Shown piece after piece: positions 10,000 through 21,880 of a DNA stretch of 64,000 bases. The translations under genes and the position numbers were made by a program. The DNA is from Suillus spraguei. Its lineage: Eukaryota; Basidiomycota; Agaricomycetes; Boletales; Suillaceae. The DNA lies in contig JABCPU010000037.1 in assembly GCA_016800925.1 (NCBI GenBank), positions 124,001 to 188,000 of the forward strand, given 5' to 3'. The first letter of the stretch is position 1. Every line of letters begins with the position of its first letter. The notes under the pieces were generated by a model that was not told the origin of the DNA, searched no databases, and saw nothing but the letters and a program-made list of their open reading frames with translations.

Positions 10000-10689
10000 T
10001 GTAAGGACTCCATGTCCTCTGCGCCCAGCCCAACGCTTCAGATCAAACTCTGACGCTCGGATCTTACGACGCGTTCCAGACCGTCCACGTGACCTAGTGA
10101 TGCGAACAGTGTCACACTTCGGATCCGAAAGTCACGCGGATACACTTTTCTTTACTGCCGTCGTCAACACATATGCTCCTGGTCCCTATCCCTTACAACA
10201 ACTTCGTCATCTCTGTCAACTTTCAGTCCCTTTCTCTCGTTAATGTCACCCTACTCTCAATTCGCCGTCTCAAAACTAATATTCGACCCTCGCTATTCTA
10301 CCAAAACCATACTCATTATACCGCCACTCATTCAAAATTTCGTACTCTCGTTCCTCTCCATTCTACTCTACCCTATCAAGCGCGACGCCACTCTCTTCTG
10401 CCTCCGCTCTCACCTAATCGTCCAGCTCATCCATCGCCGAGGACCCTTAATCATTTTCCGTATATCTAGCTCATGTACACTCTGGTATCAACAGCGAATT
10501 CTATCCTAGATTCCCCGCTCAAAAAGCACCTTAGAAAGTCCTTAGAGTGTCTTGTCTGCTAACCTCTCTCGAAAGTATAGTCCTGTTTGCGTCCTAACTA
10601 CGTTGATTTGTCCCTCGCCGCTATCGCCTCTCACCTCTCTTATCTCTTTCTCGTTCTGTTCTGTTTTGCCCTTCAAACCACCGCAAGCC
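10000..10689. other. Dispersed repeat, no gene
   Basis: Open frames exist on both strands but carry no motif. The stretch 10320-10480 resembles 8270-8450. Confidence 0.35.
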
Positions 10690-11181
10690 TTACAGTACGT
10701 ACTAGGATATCGCCCAACAATTTGACATCACGCCCAGTCTTCTCATCGCTTTGTGGCTTCGCTTCTCCCATTCCTTCAATGTACCCTCGGTGCGCCCGAC
10801 ACCTATACATCGGCAGCGACAGCCGTTGCAGGACTCCATATTTGCAGGTTAACAACCACACACTCACGGTAGAGTATGTCTGCCTTGAGTAGTTCTTCTG
10901 GAGCACCTGTATCTTGGCAGGCATTGCTCTTGAAAGACATTCAGAGAGATGGGACGTGCAGCACAGGTTGCATGGCAGAGGCCGTGGATTTTGTGAGAAT
11001 GTGGTGAGATAGTTGGAGGAGCATGTACCTGAAGAATCTGACAGGACAATGACGATTGTAGACGAAGGTTGATTGATCTTTCCACGTACAGTGAGCTCTC
11101 AAAATCTGCATGAGAATACAACATGGTCACCGTGGCATCAATACAGATGCAAATGCCCATGTCATCAAATAAAACAGACAC
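10690..11181 (-). pseudogene. Possible short-chain dehydrogenase C-terminal remnant, copy 1
   Basis: On the minus strand, words such as H-A-T-C-A-A-R-P, L-L-K-A-D-I-L-Y and a final charged stretch occur in shifting frames. The parallel relic at 48555-49185 has the same words and ends in G-A-L-K-E-W-E-K. From memory these resemble the C-terminal part of a fungal Rossmann-fold short-chain dehydrogenase family. It is broken in several places and no catalytic motif survives, so the family call is weak. The duplication itself is clear. Confidence 0.35.
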
Positions 11182-11616
11182 AGAACGTGAGCAAGACTCA
11201 GCCTCATCGTAAACAAGACTTCATCAGGAAATCTTTTGGCCCATTTATCACCAGTTCCTGTAGCTATGATGCATCAGGTCTGCTAACTACAAGTTAAAGG
11301 TAATGCATCAAGTATGCTTATTAGCCTGGTTTCTGATGCATCAGATCATGCTAAGTACCAGACCTATAGTCCATAGTGATCCTCCCTCATATTTTGGTCA
11401 CGTGATGACCGCAAGTTTGGCCTCCAAAAGCGGAAATTCACCTATTTTGATCACCTCCTCATATTTAGGCCTCTCCACATTACAGCAGTTTTCAACAATA
11501 ATGAGATTGGTCAATTTTTGTGGGAGCAGCTAAATTCGGAAAAGTGCCTGTTTGAGAAATTGAGGCAGTGTCTGTATCACCGCTATCACAAACTTACCAC
11601 TAGTACTGTTACTACT

Positions 11617-13579
11617 ATGATGTCTTATGCACGAGGCATATCAGAAACACCTTCTGAAGGCTCAGATCTTGTTATGATGGAGTCCGATGATGAGCATGAT
11701 GAGCTCCTCTCTGACAGTCTTCAAACTGCTCCCAAGCATGGTAAGCTCTTGACAATATTGGTAGCACTAGGACTACTAGTATCATGCTGATGTGATATGA
11801 GTTCCTGGCACTGTACAGAAGTACAAATTTATCAACAAGTTTGCACCTGATGACCTGGAGGACCCCCAGGCCATTATCAAGAGTCCACGACCAACACAGA
11901 CTGTCAAAATGCCCCAGTGCCGAGGTGTAAGCGAAAGATTTCAGCCCTTTCACCTCTTAGTGAAGACTCAGACTCAAATGGTGGCTGGCACAAGTTTCAA
12001 ATGGTAAATCTAAGGGTGTGAAGGCAAAGAAAGTCAAGACCAGTCGGGAACACAGAACAAATTGGCTGTCTTCGAATCCGATGATGAAAATCAGCCACAG
12101 TCCTTGTCTGTACGAGCCTATCTCCACCTTGAAACCACCTCCCAGCAACCAGGTCATGGAAAAAAATCAGCAATGGTCACAGTTATGAAGAGCATTCAAT
12201 GTAATCCTTTTATCTTCACAGTCGAGAGCACATTCAAGGCCTTTGTTCGAGACGTTGCAAATGCTGCGAAGACTACAACAACAAACCTCACACTCTCATG
12301 CCTATGCTGGAAGTTCGAAACACCTGCCAGTCTACCTATGAAACTGCTAACCGATGAGGTTGGCTTTCAAGCAATGCTTGATGCAGTGCAGGAACGCACA
12401 AAGGGCCACACAATTTTCCTTTACCTTCCAAAGCCCATTGACCTTGAAGGGGTATGTTATATCTTTCCCTGAAATGTATACTTATTGTGTCAAAAAGCCA
12501 CCAGAGATGTCCAGCCATCGTAATACCATGTACTATGAGGATGATGAAGATTCAAGTATCCCGCCAGAATGGAAAACCATGTCTCACAAAGCTCAGATCG
12601 TGAGAGTGACTGATTATATGCACATCGACACTAACCAATTGCCTGCACATTTTAGAATGCTCTGCACCAAGAAAGTACAAAGGAAGTCATGGAGTTAGAG
12701 CGTCAATACCCCATCGGAAGCCATCCTTTGTTCCCAGACAAGCGCATATATGCAAAAAATGGTTTGTTTTGGGAGCTGACTTCTCTTCGCCTTGATGTAT
12801 GGGGTGCCGCAATTGTATGACATTATCATTTACATCTTACATCTTTGTTCTGAATCAATCAGCGTCAATCAACACAATCCAACCCTCGTGCCACATATGA
12901 TATGCCTCCAATGTCAAACCACTTCACAAAGGACAAGACTATCAAACCTGTTCGCCCACCACCTAATTCTTCAATGATAGTATTTGCAGCCTATGGTGCC
13001 TATGTCAAAGGCAAAGACTACACTTGTGATGGGACTCCGAATCATGGTGATACTCAAACAGCTCTCAACAACCACTCCAATCATGATTCCGGATGTTCTG
13101 CTGCCCTCATGGATTCTCAAAACGGCATTTCACCAAGGTCTAGGCCTGACCCTTTGTTCTTTGCGCACCACCCAGGCCTGCCACATCCATACCCACCACA
13201 TCCCTCATACTATCATCCACCATACTATCCTTATCAATACTCATACTATCCTCCTCCTCCAAACACTGTACATCCACCTGCAGCACCAGCACTGCCACCA
13301 GTTACAGCCCCAGTCACCAATGACTCATATCCATCACCAGGCATTAGCACAAAGCACTCTGTCACATTGGAGGCTTTTTGTGCTAAATTCCTTATATCTG
13401 GCTCTGATTCAGTAAAGCTTTCCAAGCTTGGGTACAATCCTGGCAACCACATTGTTGAAAGCCTAACAACAGATGATTGGCAGTCTGTCGGATTCACTAT
13501 CCTTAGCTGGCGTATGTTCCTTTCCTATCATCGCAAATTTTGCAATGCCATTATTGCAGGTACATGGATCTCAACTTAG
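11617..13579 (+). pseudogene. Companion gene of the mariner element, multi-exon, unrecognised family
   Basis: Coding segments lie in several frames on the plus strand: an acidic start (S-D-D-E-H-D-E, 11617-11730), S-P-L-S-E-D-S-D-S (about 11950), a 130-residue block at 12062-12470 (E-S-D-D-E-N, later V-E-S-T-F-K-A-F), a block at 12540-12695, and a 225-codon stretch at 12902-13579. The last has a Pro/Tyr-rich middle (P-H-P-Y-P-P-H-P) and an apparently helical end (V-K-L-S-K-L-G-Y, then R-M-F-L-S-Y-H). Introns such as GTAAGC...CTGTACAG at 11741-11820 explain some joins. Others may be frameshifts, so I do not give an exon list. The layout resembles proteins repeated in many mushroom genomes, but I cannot name it. 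A role as a transposition partner is inferred from location only. Confidence 0.5.
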
Positions 13580-13733
13580 ACATCACTGGTACCTATCATG
13601 ACTGCTATTTTGTGCCTTTCTTACTCGTCAATCGTTGCTATGATTTGCTGTTTGCTGGACCCATCCTTTCTCAAAATTGTTCAAACGTGTTTGTACCATT
13701 AGTTGCAGCAGTATCAATACTATGAAGTTACTA

Positions 13734-14875
13734 CTAATCAACAATACAACCAGCATGACAGAACCATCCTTTAGACATCTCCGGGGTGATACATGCGCAA
13801 GCCTCAATGAGTACACCAATTGGGTCATCATCATCACGAAGACGGTGAGCATATCGTCGGAGATATGCTTTAACTAGGCAATTATTAGCTTCAATGTCTG
13901 AGATACGTGTGAATGACATACGTGCACTGAAAGATTCTTCTATTGGATTCAAATCAGGAAAGTATGGTGGAAGGTATAGGAGGAGACAACCTTTGAGAAC
14001 ATAATCATGTCTCTGTAAGCTAGTATTCACAATGTTGCAAGATAACTCACCTGCGTCATGGACGAGATCATAGAGCTCTTCATTGTGGTGTATGCGGCAG
14101 TTATCAAGCACAAGTACAGATCTCTCTGCAGGGAAGGGATTCATATATGGAAGCTAGTAGCATAAATGAAATATGAAAGACAAGTAGAAAAGCAAGAAAG
14201 AACATGCACCACTTTTGTTGCAATAAACTCATAAAAGCTTTCACTATCAAACGAGCCCTCAACAGCATGAGCTGCCATGTAGCCTTCTGTTGTAATTGCT
14301 GCGACGAGTGAGTAGCGATCTCCATGGACAAAGACATCTGTCAATGCTGCATGTTGACCTGCCATTGCTCTTCCATACTGACGAGCCCACGTTATTTCAT
14401 TCTTGCTGACTTCATCTACAAAAACAAATTCTGAGCCATTACCAGTGAAGTTCATTTGCATTGACTCCTTCCATTCATGACGGCATTCCTCGTCCCTCTC
14501 TACAGCGAGTTTATGTAGTAATTTCCGTGTGAGTCCTGCTTCCTTGAGGTTGCAACAAAATGTAGAGATGGAAATACTGATGTCGTGTGTCAAAGCAAGC
14601 TACATCACAACTTTGTCAAGGTAGAGGTCGGACTCTTCAGCAAACAAGGCCTCACAGGCTGTCATGAGAGCACGGGTGAGGATACAAAGCTGCTGACCAC
14701 ATATTGGTGAAGGGGGACGGTTGACAGTGCCATACTTGGCAAAAATAGCTTCCCAGCAGTAAATGCTAGTGTGGGAGACTCCCAAAGCATTGTGAATATT
14801 GTCGATGTCCCAGCCTGCATTCCAGAGCTTTAGCGCACATTCTTTGAGATCCAAACTGATTTTATGATTGCCCAT
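13734..14875 (-). pseudogene. Tc1/mariner (IS630-type) DDE transposase, one nonsense codon
   Basis: The minus-strand exons are 14875-14210 and 14153-13734, with a 56-bp intron, giving 361 codons after the ATG at 14875. The N-terminus is a helix-turn-helix (L-K-L-W-N-A-G then S-H-T-S-I-Y-C-W-E). The catalytic core shows F-V-D-E-V-S (first Asp), V-L-D-N-C-R-I-H-H (second Asp) and P-D-L-N-P-I-E-E (acidic third residue), as in the Tc1/mariner superfamily. A TAG at 14600-14602 interrupts an otherwise clean frame where CAG would fit. With one stop in 361 codons the copy is recently dead, or it is active if the stop is read through or is a sequencing error. Confidence 0.85.
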
Positions 14876-15993
14876 GATGTTATTACAGGGAAGTTGGGAA
14901 CGGTGCAAGAACAAGGTATATTTCCTAATCCGATTAGGAATTCCGTGCCTCCGAAAAAAACAACCAATCTCATTATTCTTGGTAAGAGCTGTATTCCCAC
15001 ACTCCGCATTTTCGGGAAGTACCCCACAACACCAAAAACATCGTCCATTTTGGGAATCTCCTCAATATCAATTATTCCCACAGCCTCCCCACCTCACTGC
15101 AGCTTCACCACCACACCACAATAGGTCCCTGTTCTTATATAAGTAGTAGTTCAGTATATATATATATAATATAATATAATAGACCGCTTTTTTTTGTGTA
15201 TTTGTGTGACAGCTCCCCCTCCAGGACCCTTTCAAAATAGGGTAGGGTACAAAACACTTTCGCATTTTTGCCCTTTTGATAGAGAAGTATACCAGGCCAT
15301 TCAGAACATGTTTAGTGATATATTTAAAGAGATTCCCATTCTTATTTGACCTCCTGAAGCGTCCTACATCAATAGATATGGTATATGCAGGAAATCACAA
15401 AACATGTTCTCATTTTATTATTTACATGTGGATATACTTATAAAAATGGTTCCCAGTATCCATTTAATGATAGGAACAATGTATCAGGAACCCAGGACCA
15501 TAGGATAGTTCCATGTTGCACAATGTACCCCCCCTCTCCTGGTGGTTTACTGCCTGTGATTTTTTTTCCTGCAGGACTGGATCTCAATAAGGGTGAGGGG
15601 TCTATTCTCATGCATATTCAGAGTATATCTATCACATAGCTAGCCCAGTACACATGCAGGATCCTTCTACAGGAACGAAAGAATAGAAATTCGCATTTTT
15701 GATGTTTTTGATGTTTTCAGTATCTTACCCTTGTCTACATGGCAAACAAAGCTCATATATCATTAGTGGTATATGTATATGTGTGTCCTAAGCTAAGGAT
15801 CAGCTAGATATAGATCAGAAATGTGAAATCTGATGCCAAGGGGGAATTTCTGCTGATAAGGATTCTACATGATAACAAGGCCTGTAATAAGTGATCAGAG
15901 ACATAGGATACCTTTTATACATGTCTATAATAATAGCCTCAAAATCTTAGAAAGATCTATCAAGAATTGAATGCATGACAGGCAAAATGACAT

Positions 15994-17914
15994 TTTTTTT
16001 TTTTTTTTTGATCCTTGTTTATTGTCCGTTGGGGCTATGCCCTATGATGGACACTACCTACTGTACATCTAATCTATTCGTATATGCTTTGGTCCGTTTT
16101 TTGGTTGTCTATGCTATACAGTGGTCCTGGCTTGCGCGCGGACGTTAGGGCCTTCTTCAGGCTCTTGATATGATTTGTGCAACTTGTTGTCGCGTTTCCT
16201 CTATTCCTTCTCCTTTTCCGCTGGGGGGGTTACATCTCCGAAGGTTTGTTCCAATCTTCTCGTGCACGCGATGTACATCAACGTTGCTCTCATTCCCTTG
16301 CTTTCATTCAGCAGGTACTTGATTTTGCATTGTCTTGCTCCGACTTCTTTCCTCATTTGTTCTCTCTGGTTCACGTATGCTGGGCAGACTAGGATGAAGT
16401 GGTGTACCGTTTCGTCATGGTTTTCGCATGCTGGGCAATGCGCCGTTGGGGATTTCGCTATTCATTTGAGGTGTTTGTTGAGCACTATATGTCCCATGCG
16501 GAGTTGAAACATCAGTGAGCTGTGACGTCTCGATAGCTTCTCTATCTTCTTTGCAAACTTCTTTGATGGTGCTGACGTGTCGACTGATTTGAGCAGTGTG
16601 TAGCGCGGTGAGTTCTCCATGATGGTGGTGGCCTCTTTTTTGATCTTTGCGTAGAAGTGTTGTCTTAGTGCCGCTTTGCTCCTTGGTAGGATTCTGAGTT
16701 CTCCTTCCTCGGTTAGGAGCGACTTTGGCTGGGCTCGTGTGTCTGATGATTCGCCTCGTGCAGCGCGTTTCGCGTGAGTGTCTGCCTCTTCATTCCCTGG
16801 TATCCCTACATGGCCTGGCGTCCATCTGACTTTGAGTTTTCTTTCGTCGTGCTCAGGGATGAGTCTTCTAAGATCATCGTGGAATTGGTCCATGAGGTAG
16901 TGTCCTGGCTGTGAGCGGAAAGCTTCAGTTGCTCTTATCGCTGCCTGATTGTCGACACCTAGGGATATGGTGCCTCTTCTTCCTCCCGTCTCCTTCAGCA
17001 GTTGTACTGCTAATATCATCCCCACCAACTCTGCTTCATAGACCGTATGCTCGCGGTCGCTCCCCAAGTGAAACCTCTTGCTTCCTATCACTTCGTTGCC
17101 TCTCATGACCACTGCTGCTCCTCCAACTCCCCCATCCACCATTGACCCGTCTGAGTACGCCCTTAGGTTTTCATCGGCGAGTCCGTCTTCTATCTTTGCT
17201 GTCTCGGCCTTCTCCGCTATGTGGATGTCTACATCCGGCTCCCACTTGGGGTAGTGTCTGACTGGGTCTATCTTTTCCACCGTCGATGGGTTGATCCTGA
17301 ATTCATACATCAGCTTATGCAGTGGGGATGGATAGCGTTTTTTCCCCTTAAAATCTCTCTCTTTGCCGTAATCGTATGCGTTCTTGATTCCCTTGGCTAG
17401 TGGATGTTTCTGTGGGAGTGTCGCCATTCTAAGCGTGGCTCTGTAGCACGCTTTTCGAAGAGTCTGCTGAAAAGGTAGTACATTAGCGTGCGCGTCTAGC
17501 ATGTCTGTGGGACTTGATCTTAGTCCTCCTGCAATTGATATGGTTGCCATTCTCTGCACTCGCGCCATCTGCGAGGCAAAGCCTCTTGCTCCTCGCCCTT
17601 TCCCCCTTTTCCCCCTCCCCTTTTCTACTAGACCTGCGCACCACACATCTGCGGCGTACAACATCTTCGGGACGATTACTCCCTCATACAGTTTTTTCAT
17701 CAGTTTCCCGTGTATTCCCTTCGTCGGACGTATCATCCGGCTACATGCTAGCGCGTACTTCGTTCCTTTGGCCAGTGCATGGGCCGCCTGCTCCTTGAAG
17801 TTTAGATTTTTGTCGATGATGATTCCTAGAAATTTGTGCGACTTCGAAGGTTGGATTGTGTGATCGCGGATGGTGATGGGTACTCGTGGCGTAGGGACTG
17901 TCTTGTTGGGGTTT
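15994..17914 (-). mobile_element. 5'-truncated LINE (Tad-like) with 12-bp target duplication
   Basis: The element is read on the minus strand, with its poly(A) tail at the left (T run to about 16009). Flanking copies of GCAAAATGACAT at 15982-15993 and 17915-17926 are the target duplication. It starts inside the reverse transcriptase coding region, so it is a typical aborted target-primed insertion into repeat Z. Confidence 0.9.
16201..17914 (-). pseudogene. LINE ORF2 C-terminal part: RT thumb, RNase H, CCHC
   Basis: The frame runs from 17914 to a TAG at 16201-16203 with a single internal TGA at 16462-16464 (CGA expected). The beginning has S-K-S-H-K-F-L-G, and further on L-Y-A-A-D-V-W-C, both typical of Tad/I-type reverse transcriptase ends. 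The RNase H domain is complete, with all four acidic positions: Y-S-D-G-S, Y-E-A-E-L, G-V-D-N-Q and P-G-N-E-E-A-D. After the stop comes a C-P-A-C...H-H-F...C-P-A-Y zinc-knuckle-like end. The LINE at 51022-64000 belongs to the same family by its matching L-Y-E-G-V and L-D-A-H-A-N segments. Confidence 0.85.
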
Positions 17915-17926
17915 GCAAAATGACAT

Positions 17927-18225
17927 ATGTGTGAAAAGTGACAATTGACATTTTTTCACACCAAGTTACATTTATACATGATACAGGTTGAAGATATCAT
18001 TAAAAATATGTAAGGTCAATAATAAACTAAAAAAGGAACCCATGCTACCCATTGCCCTGAGAGGGTGGCTGGAAGGGATGTAGTGTATATATGAGTTGAC
18101 CCAGCATTAAAGTCCTACCACTGCTGAACTGGCCATTTTCGATGTTTTGGGTCTTTGAAGTTTCCCACACTCAATTTCTTATCTATTTCACTTCATCAGC
18201 ACTCGGTTCTTGTTAGATTGTTCTA
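17927..18225. other. Tail of repeat Z, no gene
   Basis: This is AT-rich sequence continuing repeat Z after the LINE. No frame or motif was recognised. Confidence 0.4.
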
Positions 18226-18680
18226 AGATAGACCTCACTCATACACCGGTTCATCACGTGATGTAGCATGACTTTTTAACAAAATTACATATAACTCATT
18301 GTATACAAAACATGAGCAAAATCTGTTCCATCATTATGTGTGGATAGTCTGTAGCAAGCCGAGCATGTATTTTTTATGATATAATGTAAGAAACTGAGAG
18401 ACGAGTAGGCTCTATATTGTCAAATGTCTTGAGTGCACCACCAGCCTGACAAGCATGTCACAAATGGGTCATAAAGGTAAATTTGCTACCAAAAAGCCTA
18501 CTCCTCTTTCAGTTGACTGAAAATAAAAATTCTGAGTAGACCATTTTGATATAGTAGTATGTATCTACAAAATCATGGAACAGATTTTGCTAATTCTAAT
18601 TTGAAGTAAAGTTATGAGCCGAAATCATACATTCTGGCCTCAAGTCACGTGATGAACTGGTGTATGAATGAGGTCTATCT
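18226..18680. mobile_element. Foldback MITE with TA target duplication
   Basis: AGATAGACCTCACTCATACA at 18226 is matched by its inverse ending at 18680; about 37 bp pair with two or three mismatches. TA stands outside each end. Inside, further inverted matches continue (GCAAAATCTGTTCCAT near 18315 against ATGGAACAGATTTTGC near 18576, and GAGTAGGCT near 18402 and its inverse), so almost the whole element can fold on itself. No coding region. It sits where copies 1 and 2 of repeat Z meet. Confidence 0.75.
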
Positions 18681-18682
18681 TA

Positions 18683-19027
18683 TATTTACATATATGATAC
18701 TGAATATATCAAAATGCACTCCAGGTTTCAGATTATTAAAATTCGCTGTTTTGATGGTATGGCTTCCTTATCAGTAGGAACTGCAAGTATATACACTGCC
18801 TCAACATTCCAGCCCACTTTAATCTGATCTTTAGCTCAGGATACATACATAACTGTACCACAAATGATATATGAGCTTTGTTGGCCATGTAGACAAGGGT
18901 AAGATACTGAAAAACATCAAAAACATCAAAAATGCGAATTTCTATTCCTGTAGAAGGATCCTGCATGTGTGCTGGGCTAGCTATGTGATAGATATACTCT
19001 GAATATGCATAGGAATAGACCCCTCAC
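18683..19027 (-). repeat. Repeat Z, copy 2, distal part
   Basis: The reverse complement matches about 15590-15790 (landmarks GATGTTTTTGATGTTTT and GGATCCTTCTACAGGAA). The rest of this copy continues beyond the hAT element at 27248. Confidence 0.65.
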
Positions 19028-19154
19028 TAGTGCTGTGGGCAGAACTATTTTGAAGTAGTTCTGCCAGCAGAACTGGCTGAACCTGGCAGATGGCAGAATC
19101 ATGTGATATTTTAAAGCTCGATAGCAGCATAGAATCAATATTCCATGTCCCATC

Positions 19155-19340
19155 TGTTGAATAGTCAAACATTACATGGACCTCAGACATTACTGGTAGT
19201 ATTAGATAAGCATGGACATACTTACAGCTGCTCTTTACTCTACCTACCTCAGTGACTTGCTAGTCTACTGAGGTGAGCATACGCTACTTACACATTCATT
19301 ACTTAGTACTGACTACTACTGCAGCTTACCTATTGCTGCA
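19155..19340 (+). repeat. Copia 5' LTR
   Basis: 186 bp, TG...CA ends, paired with 25091-25276. The differences cluster near the start (AACATTACATGGACCTCAG against AATGTTACATGGACCTTGG). Confidence 0.95.
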
Positions 19341-21162
19341 GGTTATGAGCCCTGCTTGACGCAGAAGAGCAAACCTTGAACGCTGAAGTTTTTGGGTTTC
19401 CTAATTAGGGAATTTGCGAAAAACAGTTCGCACAAAACAAACAACGCCAAATACAGCACCAGAGCCAGTGGATAGCAGCACCAGCACCATATTGCCTATT
19501 TTTGGAAGGCTGCTGCTGCTCTCAGTATTGAGCATCAAATATAATGTCCTTCACCACTAAACTAGGAGATGACTTTCTTCGGGTACCCAAATTGACTGCA
19601 GATGGAGAAAACTGGGTGACTTACAAGGAAAGACTGCTTTGGTCCATAGACGCTAAAGGTTTGGTTGGCCATTTGGACAGCACAACAACAAAACCGGTAG
19701 ACCCTGCAACATTGTCAGGAAGAGGCCAGTCATGGAGTCCAACAACTGCAGATGAGTTGAAGGAAGTGGTGGAATATCAGAAGGCTATGAAAGAATGGTG
19801 ACTTTGTGATGCTGTAGTCAAACAGCAGATTGCAGGTACAATCCCAGATACGCTCTTTACCAGAATCAAGTCTCTCTCCATAGCAGCAGAGATCTTTACC
19901 ACTTGGCCAACATGTTTCAGAAGTGCTCTAGAATAATTTCTGTTGAGCTACTCTGCAAGCTGCAGGACCTAAAGTGCCAGGAGAAAGGGAACGTCTGTGA
20001 CCACTTTGACAAAATGCTTGCCATCAGGGAGCAATTGTCCTCAATGGGTCAAGATCTGTCAGATGACAGTTTCACTGCAATAATTCTTGGTTCCCTGCCC
20101 ACATCCTATAACCCACACCTATCTGCATTGATGACATCAGCCAGAGTCACCAGACCTTACTCCAGATATCTTGATGGCCACCATCATTGATGAGTATGAC
20201 CGACACACCACAAAGGGGAAGAAATCCACACCTTCCAATGACGATGCCACCTACACTGCAAATTCCAATGGCAAGAAGCGCCGCTTCAAGGGCGAGTGTC
20301 ACAACTGCAGGAAGAAAGGTCATATGAAGGCGGACTGCTGGGCTGATGGTGGAGGAAAAGCTGGGGAGAAGCCAGGCTCTAGTAAGGCCAAAGGCAAGAA
20401 GTCTGAAACAGCTGCAGCTGCCAAGGATAAGGATGATGAGGATGAACCAGAGGGTGTTTGGTTAGCACATGGTTGGGATGATGAAGTGGATTGGCTCACA
20501 GAGGTAGATGAAGATGACATACCTTCAATTGACAACATCCTGGATGATGATGAAAAGGCCTACACCAAGACCTTTGACTATGCTATGCTCGCCAACTCTG
20601 GTAGAGAAGATAGCGACCGCACAGAGCTATATGACCTGGTGCCTCCCATCATATGTCATCATACCGAGACCATTTCCAGAATTTCGTGATGATCCCACCA
20701 AAGCCTATCACCACTGCCGATAAGCACACCTTCCAAGCCATAGGAAAAGGTGACCTACTGATTAGTCTACCTAATGGCAAGAGTTGCACCCGCATTCTCC
20801 TCAAAAATGTCCTATATGCACCTAAGATGGGCTTAACACTTGTCTCAATCAGCAAGCTAGCAGCTGGTGGGTATGCCACACTATTCTGTGAGACAACTTG
20901 CAAGATCTTTGATGCCAAGAAGAGGAAGCTAGGGGAGATTCCAGTCAATAAAGGACTATACTGTGTCAAAGCTCCAAGAAAGCTATTTGCAGGTGTTGCT
21001 AGTGCAAAGGAACCACTCACCATGGAGGAAGTTCATGTTAGGCTAGGGCACATCGCACCTGAAGCCATTAGAAAGATGCTGCACGATGGCACAATCACTG
21101 GAATCACTCTCGACCCTGCTCACACCACTATGGGAGCATGTGAATCTTGCAAAGTGTGAGAC

Positions 21163-21638
21163 TGTCACAAATTCCAAATACAAATCATTATTCTTTCCTC
21201 AATTTCCCTAAAGTATCTAAACCCAGCGCTAAGACAAACCCTAACCCTATTGAAATTCCCATATCCGCTTCTATAACTGAACTCCCTGATGAAGATGAAG
21301 AGATCTTCTATGATGCTATCAGATAAGATAAGATAAGATAGTATCACATGATCTTAGAATCTTCTAGAATATGATGTCATAACTATGTCACAACTATCAC
21401 ATCGTACGATTCTCACTTCTATTTTATGATTGGCTAGTAGTTTCAGACTCAGTTTATATCTCAGTTTCAATATGTGTATATAGTTAGCTAGTTTTGCTGT
21501 AGTAGTTCTTTAGTTCAAACCTCTTGTATCTACCAAGTGTAGCAACCAGACGTACCTGCTATTCTTTTCCTCTTGTGATAACCTCAGTTTGAGTCCTAGT
21601 CTCTGCCCCTGCCTTAATTGGTTATAAGGGTTGTAACA
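21163..21638 (+). mobile_element. Solo LTR, family A, inside the Copia integrase
   Basis: 476 bp, TGTCACAAATTCC...TTGTAACA, flanked by GAGAC at 21158-21162 and 21639-21643. It contains a (GATAA)n run (about 21322-21342). The second copy at 25887-26361 has the same ends. No internal region remains, so it formed by LTR-LTR recombination. Confidence 0.92.
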
Positions 21639-21880
21639 GAGACCCACCTAGATGTGAGAAGCTTGGTGATGAGGTCCATACCGACTTATGGGGACCATCG
21701 CCTGTCCAAACAATAGCAAAGAGTCAGTATTTCGCATCCTTCACAGATGATCACACTCGCTTCACCAACCTGTACCTATTGAAGACCAAGGATGAGACAT
21801 TCAGTGCTTACAAGAGCTATGAAGCTTGGATCAATATGCAGTTTGATACCAAGATCAAACATCTCTGGTCTGATAGCGGT

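Larger units (their letters stand above)
11483..14991. mobile_element. Tc1/mariner-type element with two genes
   Basis: The ends are CAGCAGTTTTCAACAATAAT at 11483 and its imperfect inverse at 14991. The inverted repeats are ~40 bp long, with the core AATAATGAGATTGGT identical on both sides. It is flanked by TA at 11481-11482 and 14992-14993. The other copy of repeat Z (27850-27860) reads straight through the site with a single TA, which proves the insertion. Inside, a minus-strand DDE transposase (13734-14875) converges with a plus-strand gene (11617-13579). Typical Tc1/mariner elements carry only the transposase. Confidence 0.85.
11264..18220 (+). repeat. Repeat Z, copy 1 (interrupted by a mariner element and a LINE)
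   Basis: The non-TE parts (11264-11482, 14994-15993, 17927-18220) form one unit that recurs in reverse orientation as 28060-27248 continued by 19027-18683. Shared landmarks are the ATTTTGGTCAC word, the (TA)n run at 15160-15180, GGGAGAGGTGG-type C/G runs near 15530, and GATGTTTTTGATGTTTT near 15700. The uninterrupted counterpart (27800-27860) fixes both the mariner insertion point and the pre-insertion TA. No coding region is recognised in it. It may be a large non-autonomous DNA element. Confidence 0.65.

Noticed and set aside
16175..17863. Several plus-strand frames of 60-120 codons, some with signal-peptide-like starts.
   Set aside because: They are shadows of the LINE RNase H frame on the minus strand.
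20320..20538. A Ser-rich minus-strand frame inside the Copia gag region.
   Set aside because: It is the mirror of the acidic Gag linker on the plus strand.
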